Origin: Planctomycetaceae bacterium
GTDB taxonomy: Bacteria > Planctomycetota > Planctomycetia > Planctomycetales > Planctomycetaceae
DNA: 13,518 nt
Reading direction: 5' to 3'
Assembly (NCBI GenBank): GCA_020426085.1
Contig: JAGQQP010000055.1
Location: 1 to 13,518 of the forward strand
Positions 1 through 7,111 of the stretch are shown here, piece by piece. Position 1 is the first letter of the stretch, and every line of letters begins with the position of its first letter. The notes under the pieces were generated by a model. It saw only the letters and a program-made list of their open reading frames with translations. It was not told the DNA's origin and did no database searches. Both the position numbers and the translations under genes were made by a program.

Positions 1-923
1 TGCGACAGCAGGGGGAACAGGCGGTTGAAACACGCATCAGTACCTTTCCCACGCTCTACGGCGAGAAAGTGGTCGTTCGATTATTTGTCGGTTCAGGGCA
101 GTATAAACATCTGGAAAGCCTGAACCTGCCTGGTGAAATCCTGTTCGAACTGCAGCGACTGCTGTCTCAGACGGGGGGCGTCATCCTGATGACGGGGCCG
201 GCGGGCAGCGGGAAAACGACAACCATCTACGCCTGTCTGCGCGAAATCATTCGGCAGTCTCAAGGATCTCGCAGTCTGGCTTCACTGGAAGATCCGATTG
301 AAGTCGTCGTGCCCACGGTTGCTCAATCGCAGGTGAATCCGGCTGCGGGTTTTGATATGGTTCTCGGTCTGCGATCTCTGCTCAGGCAGGATCCGGAAGT
401 CATTATGGTCGGCGAAATCCGGGATCGGGAAACCGCGGAAACCGTCTTCCAGGCATCGCTGTCCGGACATCTGGTCGTCACCACATTTCATGCCGGCAGT
501 GCGACGGAAGCGGTGAGCCGCCTGTCGGATATGGGGATCGAACCTTATCTGCTGCGCAGCGGTCTACTGGCGATCTTGAGCCAGCGGCTGCTCAGGCGAC
601 TCTGTGCGTGTGCGGAACATTCGCAAGCCGAAGAAGATCGGATGGGCCTGGAGGTCGAACAGTGGAAAGTCCCCGTTGGTTGTCCGGAATGCGGACAGAC
701 CGGTTATCAGGGACGTATGGTCCTCACCGAAATGTTACAGCCCGGTCAGTCCGAAGTGGCGAATGCGATCTTAAATCGATCCGATGCAACGGTCCTGCAT
801 CAGCTCGCTATTCAATCGGGGATGCGGACGCAGTGGGACCGTGCGCTGGAGGCGGTAAATCAGGGGCTCACCAGCCCGGCGGAGGTTCGTCGGGTACTGG
901 GCATGACGCGAAAGAATGGTTAA
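1..923 (+). CDS. GspE/PilB-type secretion/pilus assembly ATPase, 5' partial
   Basis: This is the cytoplasmic motor ATPase of a type II secretion or type IV pilus-like machine, which powers pseudopilus assembly through the GspF platform. The reading frame is open from base 3 and already reads [18 protein letters not shown], a conserved GspE segment, so the GTG at 69 is internal and the true start lies upstream. Walker [10 protein letters not shown] is at 195-221. The Walker B region [11 protein letters not shown] ends near 425, with its Glu codon at 414. The His box reads TTFHAGSA near 478-501, where classical GspE has LHTN. The C-terminal metal-binding region keeps CPEC (codons 681 and 690), but the first pair is C-A-C (603 and 609) instead of the usual CxxC. 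About 306 residues are visible out of the usual 500-570. It heads the run of gspF-like and pseudopilin genes. The family is certain; the choice between GspE and PilB naming is not. Confidence 0.93.
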   Translation, partial: RQQGEQAVETRISTFPTLYGEKVVVRLFVGSGQYKHLESLNLPGEILFELQRLLSQTGGVILMTGPAGSGKTTTIYACLREIIRQSQGSRSLASLEDPIEVVVPTVAQSQVNPAAGFDMVLGLRSLLRQDPEVIMVGEIRDRETAETVFQASLSGHLVVTTFHAGSATEAVSRLSDMGIEPYLLRSGLLAILSQRLLRRLCACAEHSQAEEDRMGLEVEQWKVPVGCPECGQTGYQGRMVLTEMLQPGQSEVANAILNRSDATVLHQLAIQSGMRTQWDRALEAVNQGLTSPAEVRRVLGMTRKNG

Positions 924-994
924 CGGGTAGCCGGTTTTATCAACGCGGAATTACGGATGAAAACAGAACGCAGAATTAATCGTTTCTGACAAAA

Positions 995-1000
995 AGCAGG
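995..1000 (+). promoter_or_regulatory. Ribosome binding site deciding the first gspF-like start
   Basis: AGCAGG ends 7 nt before the ATG at 1008. The in-frame GTG at 1002 would have only 1 nt of spacing, so ATG 1008 is preferred. Confidence 0.5.
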
Positions 1001-1007
1001 TGTGACT

Positions 1008-2096
1008 ATGAATTCAAGAGACGATTCTGAATCGAATGAGATCAGCGACACTCATTTTGAACTCGATGAACTGATTGCATTGAACGAAGAAATCATTTCA
1101 CTGGTGCAGGCCGGGATTCCATTGGAACTGGGGCTCCGCGAAATGGGAAATGAACTTCCGGATCGGCTCGGGAAAATCACTGCTGATCTGGCAACCAGAA
1201 TGGAGCGGGGCAGTACGCTGCCGGAAGCGATGGCCGCGGAAGGAGACAGCTTTCCTCTCGTGTATCGTGTGATTGTGGAAGCGGGCATCAAGTCGGGCAA
1301 GCTGACGGTGGCGCTGGAAGAGATGTCAAACTACGCTTGGGAACTGTTTCATCTGCGCCGCCAGATCGGGATGGCGATGGTCTATCCGCTGATTGTGTTC
1401 AGCCTGGCATATGGGCTGTTCATGATCTTCCTGTTTGAAGTCCTGTCGCGATTCAATGCCGCTTACGATATTTTCCGTCTTGGTGAATCAAAGCCTCTGC
1501 AGTTGTTGAACTCCATGCAGTCCACGGTCATTTACTGGGGCATGGTTCCGCCGCTGCTGCTGTTTCTGTTTGTCATTGTCTGGATGAGGACCGGCAGTTC
1601 GCAGTTACTGAATTTCAAAGGGACCAGCCGTCTGATTGGCTGGATTCCCGGCGTGCAGAAGATTGCCAACTATTATCGGTACGGCAATTTTTCTGAACTG
1701 ATGTCGCTGTTGATTCAGCAGAACATTCCCTTTGCCGAATCGGTCGTGCTGGCTGCGGAAGCGACCGGCGATGATCAACTGGTGAAATCGGCTACCCTGA
1801 TGGCAGAGCGGCATCTGCATGCACAGCCGGAAACAGTCGTCACCACAAAAGAATATGGCTGGCCTCCGCTGTTAACCTGGTTGCTGACCACGAAAAATCA
1901 TCAGGGAGAACTCAGTCTGGCGCTCAAAAATGCGGCAGATATGTATCGGAGGAAAGCCACCAGCTATACACGCTGGTTTCGCGTTTTGTTTCCGATCTTT
2001 ACCGGTGCGATCATCGGCGGAGGTACGGTGTTATGCTATTCTCTGGTATTATTTCTTCCGTTCTCGGACATGCTTAAACAATTAGCCCAGCCGTGA
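1008..2096 (+). CDS. GspF/PilC-like inner-membrane platform protein, divergent copy (first of three)
   Basis: A polytopic platform protein thought to couple the assembly ATPase to pseudopilin insertion. It has 362 residues from ATG 1008; GTG 1002 is the alternative start. It shows the T2SSF layout of two cytoplasmic helical domains (about 20-120 and 205-320) and three membrane segments (about 122-143, 172-193 and 326-350). The first domain keeps the family pattern VQAGIPLELGL...VEAGIKSGKL. The copy is degenerate in two places. After the first membrane segment it lacks the P-x(n)-LP stretch that its two neighbours keep. The Glu-Pro pair before the last membrane helix is Phe-Pro here, and the second-domain 'GE-x-TG' turn is replaced by KNHQGEL. 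It also lacks the small N-terminal YxYxG domain seen in the next gene. It lies 84 nt after the ATPase gene. The family is confident; whether it is a working platform subunit or an accessory partner is open. Confidence 0.88.
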   Translation: MNSRDDSESNEISDTHFELDELIALNEEIISLVQAGIPLELGLREMGNELPDRLGKITADLATRMERGSTLPEAMAAEGDSFPLVYRVIVEAGIKSGKLTVALEEMSNYAWELFHLRRQIGMAMVYPLIVFSLAYGLFMIFLFEVLSRFNAAYDIFRLGESKPLQLLNSMQSTVIYWGMVPPLLLFLFVIVWMRTGSSQLLNFKGTSRLIGWIPGVQKIANYYRYGNFSELMSLLIQQNIPFAESVVLAAEATGDDQLVKSATLMAERHLHAQPETVVTTKEYGWPPLLTWLLTTKNHQGELSLALKNAADMYRRKATSYTRWFRVLFPIFTGAIIGGGTVLCYSLVLFLPFSDMLKQLAQP

Positions 2097-2177
2097 GGTT
2101 CTTACAGTGAAAGGTCATTGTTCTGATCCGGGTTTTAACGATTGCAGGGATTGCATGTATTACGGGATGGCTGTCAG

Positions 2178-3413
2178 ATGATTTGGTATCGTTACCAGGG
2201 AACCAACTCACAAGGTAAACATGTTTCCGGCCGCATTCATGCCGCGGACCGGGATGAAGTGGCGAGCCGCCTGCAGGATCAGGATCTTAAGATTGAACGG
2301 ATCGAAGAAGAAGAATCAGAGCTGGCTTTTTCTATTTCCGGCGTGTCTGCTTATGCAGGCAGTCAGAAGCTTTCGTCACGCGATTACGATGTGATTTCCG
2401 ATCACCTGTCTGATCTGACACGTGCGCGGCTCCCTTTATCGACAGGACTGGAAGCGGTTTCTCATGAGATCGAAAATCCGCGTCTGCGTTCCGCTGTCCA
2501 GAAGCTGGCTTCGCAGCTGGATGGCGGTAACGATTTGGAAACGGTGCTGGCCGACTCACGGGCGCCGCGTGAACTCTGCGCGCTGGTGCATGCCGGCACG
2601 CGCTCCGGGAAGATGAGCGAAATTCTGGCGGACTACGTCGCCCATACCAGGCAACTCTCAGAGATGAGAAGCCAGTTACTGATGGCACTCAGCTATCCTC
2701 TGATCCTGATGGCGTTCGCCATGCTGATGTTCCTGAGCATCATGCTCTGGATCCTGCCTTCGTTCGAATCGATTTATCGGGATTTTGGTATCGAGTTGCC
2801 GGGGATGACTCTTCAATTGTTTGAACTTTCTGTTTTCCTGCGGACGCAATGGTGGTGGTATCTGCCTGCCGGACTGCTGCTGGCGGGATGTTATCTGCTG
2901 TTGATGAAAACCGAGCGCGGCCAGATGTGGTCGCAGAAGATAATATATCGTCTGCCTTTGATTGGTGGGCTGCTCAGTGGCCTGTCTGTCTCGCGATTTT
3001 CGCATCTGCTGGCATTGCTGGTCGACAACCAGGTCCCATTCCTTGAAGCACTTAAGATGACCGGGGAAAGTTCCAGTAATTATGAAATTCGCAATGCCTG
3101 CCGAAAGTTTTCGGAGTCGGTCTCGTCCGGGCAGGCGGAAATTGCTTCTCTGGAGTCATTGAAAATATTTCCGGCGACTTTTTTACAGACCTTAGCCAGT
3201 CAATCGGGTGCCACATCTCATCAGGGCCCCCGCTATTCTGTTGAAATCCTGAATGCACTGTCAGACATGTTAAACAGCCAGACACGGGTCCGTATTACTT
3301 TTTTCTCGTCAGTCGTTGAGCCACTGGTGATTATTTTCTGTGGCACGCTGATGGGCTTTCTGTTCATCGCCATGCTGGCCCCTTTAATTCAACTGTTGAA
3401 CTGGCTGTCCTGA
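2178..3413 (+). CDS. GspF/PilC-like inner-membrane platform protein, full-length copy (second of three)
   Basis: This is the most canonical of the three platform proteins, with 411 residues. I chose ATG 2178 because the protein then opens MIWYRYQGTNSQGK...GRIHAAD, the standard GspF N-terminal domain, with GGGATGG ending 7 nt upstream. The frame also runs back to a TTG at 2142, but those 12 extra residues match nothing in the family. The first T2SSF domain is about 70-170 and membrane segment 1 about 171-193. The hallmark PSFESIYRDFGIELPGMT follows at 194-211, membrane segment 2 is about 226-243, the second T2SSF domain about 270-375, and membrane segment 3 about 383-405, preceded by the conserved EP pair (381-382). 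The second-domain turn is unusual (SQSGATSHQG near 341-350). It sits 81 nt after the first copy with no terminator between them. It is probably the main platform subunit. Confidence 0.92.
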   Translation: MIWYRYQGTNSQGKHVSGRIHAADRDEVASRLQDQDLKIERIEEEESELAFSISGVSAYAGSQKLSSRDYDVISDHLSDLTRARLPLSTGLEAVSHEIENPRLRSAVQKLASQLDGGNDLETVLADSRAPRELCALVHAGTRSGKMSEILADYVAHTRQLSEMRSQLLMALSYPLILMAFAMLMFLSIMLWILPSFESIYRDFGIELPGMTLQLFELSVFLRTQWWWYLPAGLLLAGCYLLLMKTERGQMWSQKIIYRLPLIGGLLSGLSVSRFSHLLALLVDNQVPFLEALKMTGESSSNYEIRNACRKFSESVSSGQAEIASLESLKIFPATFLQTLASQSGATSHQGPRYSVEILNALSDMLNSQTRVRITFFSSVVEPLVIIFCGTLMGFLFIAMLAPLIQLLNWLS

Positions 3414-3482
3414 ATCGGGTGGCTGACTGTATCGATATCAAAATCATTTACTCCAGAGAGCGACTGTCGCGTTCAATCACAC

Positions 3483-4595
3483 ATGGACAAGAAATCTCAC
3501 TTCGAAAATCTGAATCGACTTTTTGGCAACGTAAGAAGTTCGTCGCCATTCGAGACCTTTCTGTCTTTCGGACGCGTCTCTTATTCTCAACAGGTGGCGT
3601 TACTGCGGATTCTGGCGATTGCCGCCGACAAACAGCTGCCGTTGATTGATGTTCTGGAAACATTCGGAAAAGACATTCGAGGTCACTGGCGCTACCAGAT
3701 TATGCGTCTGGTCGATCTGCTGCGGAGTGGAGTCCCCCTGGCAGAGGCGCTGGAGAAAATTCCGTATGTCATTCCCGCCAATGCGTTCTTTCTGGTGAAG
3801 GCGGGAGCGGAATCGGGAACCCTGCCTTCAGCGCTGGCGCTGGCCGCGGAAGTGTGTGCCGAGCAGCGCAATGAACGGGATTATCTGCGCCCCGGTATCG
3901 GCCTTTATCTCTGTACGGTTTTTCTCATTATGCTCCTGGTCTTCATGTTCATCTGCTACTGGATCATTCCCAAGATGAAAAAAATCTATTACGACTTCAA
4001 CATGGAAATGCCGGACCTGACGATAGCAATCAACGATACTTCTGATCTGATTGTCACTTATGTTCCATTGCTTATTCCAGGAATTCTGATTCTTTTTTTC
4101 CTGTATCTCAGACTCCGTCGTTCAGGTTATCTGGAAAATGGCTGGCGTCCCCGGTTTGTTTCCGGGCGCTATTATCCCCGTTTAATTGCGCCGGATGTCT
4201 TACGCTTTCTGCATGTCACTACCGAATCCGGGCGTCCCCTGCTGGGGGCATTTGAGACCCTGTCAAACACCACAAAAAATAAATATCTGTCTGCCCGCTT
4301 TAACGCGATTCTGGAAGATGTTCATAAGGGAAACGACTGCTGGACGTCACTGCATGATTACAGTCTGCTGACTCCCAGTGAAGTGCGTCTGTTGCAGTCA
4401 GCACAACGGGCGGGAAATTTAAGCTGGGCACTCAAAGCGATTGCAAAAGGAATTGAGCGGCGCATCAATTATCGAATGGCGCTGCTGAGAGAATATCTGG
4501 AACCAACTTTTATTCTAGGACTGGGCTGCGTCGTGGGAATATTCGTCATCGGACTGTTTTTGCCGCTGGTGACGATCATGAATGCCCTGTCTTAA
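3483..4595 (+). CDS. GspF/PilC-like inner-membrane platform protein (third of three)
   Basis: A third platform-type membrane protein of 370 residues. The first T2SSF domain (about 32-135) contains the family pattern VKAGAESGTLPSAL. Membrane segment 1 is about 141-162 and runs into the hallmark IIPKMKKIYYDFNMEMPDLT. Membrane segment 2 is about 190-208. The second domain is about 238-335 and has SAQRAGNLSWAL. Membrane segment 3 (about 341-362) follows the conserved EP pair at 340-341. The N-terminal YxYxG domain is absent, as in the first copy; in its place are about 30 residues rich in Lys, Asn and Phe. ATG 3483 is the first plausible start in this frame, but I see no clear Shine-Dalgarno sequence before it. 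The three copies differ from each other along their whole length, so this is an old set of paralogues and not a recent duplication. Confidence 0.9.
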   Translation: MDKKSHFENLNRLFGNVRSSSPFETFLSFGRVSYSQQVALLRILAIAADKQLPLIDVLETFGKDIRGHWRYQIMRLVDLLRSGVPLAEALEKIPYVIPANAFFLVKAGAESGTLPSALALAAEVCAEQRNERDYLRPGIGLYLCTVFLIMLLVFMFICYWIIPKMKKIYYDFNMEMPDLTIAINDTSDLIVTYVPLLIPGILILFFLYLRLRRSGYLENGWRPRFVSGRYYPRLIAPDVLRFLHVTTESGRPLLGAFETLSNTTKNKYLSARFNAILEDVHKGNDCWTSLHDYSLLTPSEVRLLQSAQRAGNLSWALKAIAKGIERRINYRMALLREYLEPTFILGLGCVVGIFVIGLFLPLVTIMNALS

Positions 4596-4615
4596 CCTCA
4601 GATAACGGTTGAAAC

Positions 4616-5071
4616 GTGAGAAATCAAATTCAAAATCACAGAGCCTGTTCAAGTCGTGTCGCATCGCCGGGATGTCGACGGCGCGGATTTACTCTGGTGG
4701 AGATGATGGTGGCAGGCGTGCTGCTGATGACGGTCTCCATGATAGTGGTGCCTGCAATCTACTGGGTGCATCGCGAACGCCGTCAGACCGAACGCCGTCA
4801 GATTGCGATTGTCGAAGTGGAAAATCTGATGGAGCGCACTGTTGCTTTGCCCTTCGATGAAGTACGGCAGTCGACTGTGGACAAGTTCGCTTTATCGGAA
4901 AGTGCGGTCAGACAACTGCCTGATGCCAGTTTACAAATCAAAATCAGTAATGCGGATGATGTGAAGCAGATGAAAAAAATTCAGATCCAGCTCGACTGGA
5001 AAAATCAGCAGGGAATCAGAGAGATGCCGGTGAACCTCACTTCCTGGGTCTGTCTGAAGGAACAGAAGTAA
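4616..5071 (+). CDS. Prepilin-like minor pseudopilin, GspI/PilV-like
   Basis: A small type IV prepilin-like protein of 151 residues. A 24-residue leader ends RRRG, and the mature protein would start FTLVEMMVAGVLLMTVSM, so prepilin peptidase would cut between Gly24 and Phe25, with Glu at mature position 5. The hydrophobic helix is followed by a charged stretch ERRQTERRQI and then VENLMERT, resembling the Asn/Leu/Glu pattern after the helix in GspI/PilV. GTG 4616 is the start because an in-frame TGA sits at 4610-4612 and no later ATG, GTG or TTG keeps the leader. It lies 20 nt after the third platform gene and its stop overlaps the next start by 1 nt, so translation is likely coupled. Assignment to GspI and not GspH rests on weak similarity. 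The class, a minor pseudopilin, is firm. Confidence 0.85.
   Translation: MRNQIQNHRACSSRVASPGCRRRGFTLVEMMVAGVLLMTVSMIVVPAIYWVHRERRQTERRQIAIVEVENLMERTVALPFDEVRQSTVDKFALSESAVRQLPDASLQIKISNADDVKQMKKIQIQLDWKNQQGIREMPVNLTSWVCLKEQK
4774..4803 (+). repeat. 15-nt tandem duplication inside the GspI-like gene
   Basis: CGAACGCCGTCAGAC is followed directly by CGAACGCCGTCAGAT, 14 of 15 bases identical. The repeat is in frame and encodes ERRQT-ERRQI just after the membrane helix of the pseudopilin. Confidence 0.9.
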
Positions 5072-5682
5072 TGCAGCGACGCGGATTTCATTTTTCGATC
5101 AGACAATACGGCTGTCCTCCAGGAATTTCTCTGGTGGAAGTCGTGGTGGCGATGGGCATCGCTTCGGTGCTGATGGGCATCAGCATGACGACCATGCATA
5201 CCGTGCTCCGTGCCGAACGTGAAACCAGCAAAGCTGCCTGGCTGGGTTCTTCGTTCCAGCGTTTTTCTCATCTGCTGCGCGCTGATATTCATGCGGCCGT
5301 TGCTGTACGGTTTCCTGCAGAGGGGGGAACAGAAATCACGCTGCAACAGCCCGACAATCAGAGTGTGACCTATCGTATCGATCAACATCAGATTTTCAGA
5401 GTGGTCACCAGCCAGGGAAAAGAAGCGCACCGTGATGTCTTCTATCTGCCCGAAGGAAGTGATGCCCGCTTCTTCGAACAGCAGCGACTGCATCGTGCTG
5501 GAATTTCCATCGAAGAGCCCGATCCATTACAGCGGGTGTTAAATCATAAGAAAAACCAGTCAGATCAGCCCGGAAGACCGGCGGTCCAGGAATTGTCCAT
5601 CATTTCTACCATCGGCCATGATTACCGATTAGCAGATTTGAAACTGAAACAACCAGAAATAGAAACAAATAAAACCGAGTGA
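5071..5682 (+). CDS. Prepilin-like minor pseudopilin, GspJ-like
   Basis: A prepilin-like protein of 203 residues. The leader is 18 residues and ends CPPG; the mature N-terminus would be ISLVEVVVAMGIASVLMGIS, with Glu at mature position 5 and Ile in place of the usual Phe/Met at position 1. The hydrophobic helix is followed by VLRAERETSKAAWLGSSFQRFSH and a globular domain of about 150 residues rich in polar residues and predicted strand. Length, and position as the second minor pseudopilin after a GspI-like protein, fit GspJ (about 190-210 residues), which sits at the pseudopilus tip with GspI and GspK. The start is ATG 5071, overlapping the previous TAA by 1 nt (TAATG), with GAAGG about 10 nt upstream. 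The C-terminal 30 residues are strongly charged and rich in Gln and Lys. Confidence 0.82.
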   Translation: MQRRGFHFSIRQYGCPPGISLVEVVVAMGIASVLMGISMTTMHTVLRAERETSKAAWLGSSFQRFSHLLRADIHAAVAVRFPAEGGTEITLQQPDNQSVTYRIDQHQIFRVVTSQGKEAHRDVFYLPEGSDARFFEQQRLHRAGISIEEPDPLQRVLNHKKNQSDQPGRPAVQELSIISTIGHDYRLADLKLKQPEIETNKTE

Positions 5683-5695
5683 CAGGGTCAATCCT

Positions 5696-6112
5696 ATGCG
5701 TCTCTACTACAATTCAGTCATTGGATCTCAGACGAAGCACACACGCCGCGGGGCCGTGTTAGTCATTGTCATGATCTGTCTGCTGTTGATTTCACTGGTG
5801 ATGGCTTCCCTGTTGAAATCGACTTTGATGCAGAGACGGCAAATGCTGAAAGAGCAGTTGCAGGTGCAGGCAGACTGGCTAGTCGAGTCGGCTCTGGAAC
5901 GTGCCGCACAGCAGCGATTGACGAATCCCGAGTACCAGGGCGAAGTCTGGAAGATTGATCCGGAAGAACTGGGAACCCGCTATACTGCTTCTGCAGAAAT
6001 TATATTGAAACCGGAAGGGGACGCGGATCGTAAATTGTCGATCCAGGCACGTGTGCAATATCCGGAAGGTCAGACACTTACAATTACCCGAACGAAAAAA
6101 ATAATTTTATGA
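5696..6112 (+). CDS. Short PilX/GspK-like pseudopilin without Glu5
   Basis: A protein of 138 residues. A basic leader (THTRRG-type; here KHTRRG, residues 14-19) is followed by AVLVIVMICLLLISLVMASL, a hydrophobic helix like that of PilX and GspK. Mature position 5 is Ile, not Glu; GspK also lacks Glu5, in keeping with a place at the very tip. At 138 residues it is far shorter than GspK (about 300) and lacks room for its large alpha-helical insertion, so a PilX-like comparison may be better. The helix continues as LMQRRQMLKEQLQVQADWLVESALERAAQQ, a pattern seen in PilX-type proteins, then a small strand-rich domain. ATG 5696 has CAGGG ending 8 nt upstream and lies 13 nt after the GspJ-like gene. 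Pseudopilin nature is fairly sure; exact family is not. Confidence 0.75.
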   Translation: MRLYYNSVIGSQTKHTRRGAVLVIVMICLLLISLVMASLLKSTLMQRRQMLKEQLQVQADWLVESALERAAQQRLTNPEYQGEVWKIDPEELGTRYTASAEIILKPEGDADRKLSIQARVQYPEGQTLTITRTKKIIL

Positions 6113-6182
6113 CCACGCTGAGTCGGTCAGTATTCCGTATTTATAAAGTACCTGCTTAAAAATGATCTGTTATTATTGTTTC

Positions 6183-6187
6183 AGGAA
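6183..6187 (+). promoter_or_regulatory. Ribosome binding site deciding the DUF1559 gene start
   Basis: AGGAA ends 6 nt before ATG 6194, which favours this ATG over the in-frame TTG at 6176 and the ATG at 6197. Confidence 0.6.
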
Positions 6188-6193
6188 CTACAG

Positions 6194-7111
6194 ATGATGA
6201 AAAATGTTGCTCCCCGATATCGCCGAAGTCTGGAGCGTAGCGGCTTCACACTGATTGAACTGCTGGTCGTGATTGCGATCATCGCAATTCTGATTGCACT
6301 CCTGCTGCCCGCTGTCCAGCAGGCACGCGAGGCGGCCCGACGCACACAGTGTAAAAATAATCTGATGCAGATCAACCTGGCGCTGCAAAACTATGAAATG
6401 GCGTTCGAGGTCCTGCCCGCGGGGGTCTATAACCAGACGGGACCTGTCAAAAATGAACCCAAAGGTTATGACATGGGCTGGCTCGGCGGACTCATGCCGT
6501 TTGTCGATCAGGCGATTGTTTATCGACATATTGACTTCAAACAAAGTGTGTACGCTAATGCCAATTACGAAGTGCGCAAAAGACCCATTTCATTTTTAAG
6601 CTGCCCTTCCGATCCCAAAGGGCCTGTTTTGCAGGTGCCCATCAACGATAATCTCCCGTTGTTTCAGACAAACTACGCGGCCTGTTATAACGCCAATGAA
6701 GCGCCCATCGATGTCAACAACTCGGGAGTCATGTTTTTAAACAGCAGCATCAGTTACGATCAAATCACTGACGGCAGCAGCAATACCATCTTTATCGGCG
6801 AACATCTCTACGACGATACCAACCTGGGCTGGCTCTCCGGTACCCGCGCCAGTCTGCGGAATACCGGTTCTGTGAACAAGGATCACCCTGGATATTCAGG
6901 TAACTGGGGCATCAATAACCCTACCACACCTGTAGAGGAGACTCCTGTCGATCCACTGTTAAATGTTGGCGGATTTGGCAGCTACCACGAAGGGGGCACT
7001 CACATCGGGCTGGGCGACGGTTCTGTTCGCTTCATTTCTGAAAACATCGATCCCGAATTGCTTGAGCAGCTCGGTAACCGCGGAGACGGCAAACTGATGG
7101 GCGAGTTTTAA
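6194..7111 (+). CDS. DUF1559 family prepilin-like protein
   Basis: A protein of 305 residues from ATG 6194. A short basic leader ends SLERSG (residues 12-17), then GFTLIELLVVIAIIAILIAL, a classic type IV pilin / GspG (H-X9-DG style) N-terminus with Glu at mature position 5, then LLPAVQQAREAARRTQCKNN. The body has the DUF1559 layout, including SCPSDP, ITDGSSNTIFIGEH and the C-terminal DGSVRFISENIDPELLEQLGNRGDGKLMGEF region. These proteins are found in large numbers in planctomycetes; their individual jobs are mostly unknown. Here the gene is last in a run with an assembly ATPase, platform proteins and minor pseudopilins, 81 nt after the PilX/GspK-like gene, so it may be the main shaft subunit of this machine. 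That role is inferred from position only. Its stop codon abuts the stop of the opposite-strand recombinase gene. Confidence 0.93.
   Translation: MMKNVAPRYRRSLERSGFTLIELLVVIAIIAILIALLLPAVQQAREAARRTQCKNNLMQINLALQNYEMAFEVLPAGVYNQTGPVKNEPKGYDMGWLGGLMPFVDQAIVYRHIDFKQSVYANANYEVRKRPISFLSCPSDPKGPVLQVPINDNLPLFQTNYAACYNANEAPIDVNNSGVMFLNSSISYDQITDGSSNTIFIGEHLYDDTNLGWLSGTRASLRNTGSVNKDHPGYSGNWGINNPTTPVEETPVDPLLNVGGFGSYHEGGTHIGLGDGSVRFISENIDPELLEQLGNRGDGKLMGEF

Noticed and set aside
608..979. Open frame of 123 codons overlapping the end of the ATPase gene
   Set aside because: It lies inside the ATPase coding sequence in another frame, has a composition rich in Arg, Gly and Ser typical of shadow frames, and has no ribosome binding site.
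957..989. Tiny frame MKTERRINRF between the ATPase and first platform gene
   Set aside because: Ten codons, no good ribosome binding site and no attenuator-like hairpin after it; too little to call a leader peptide.
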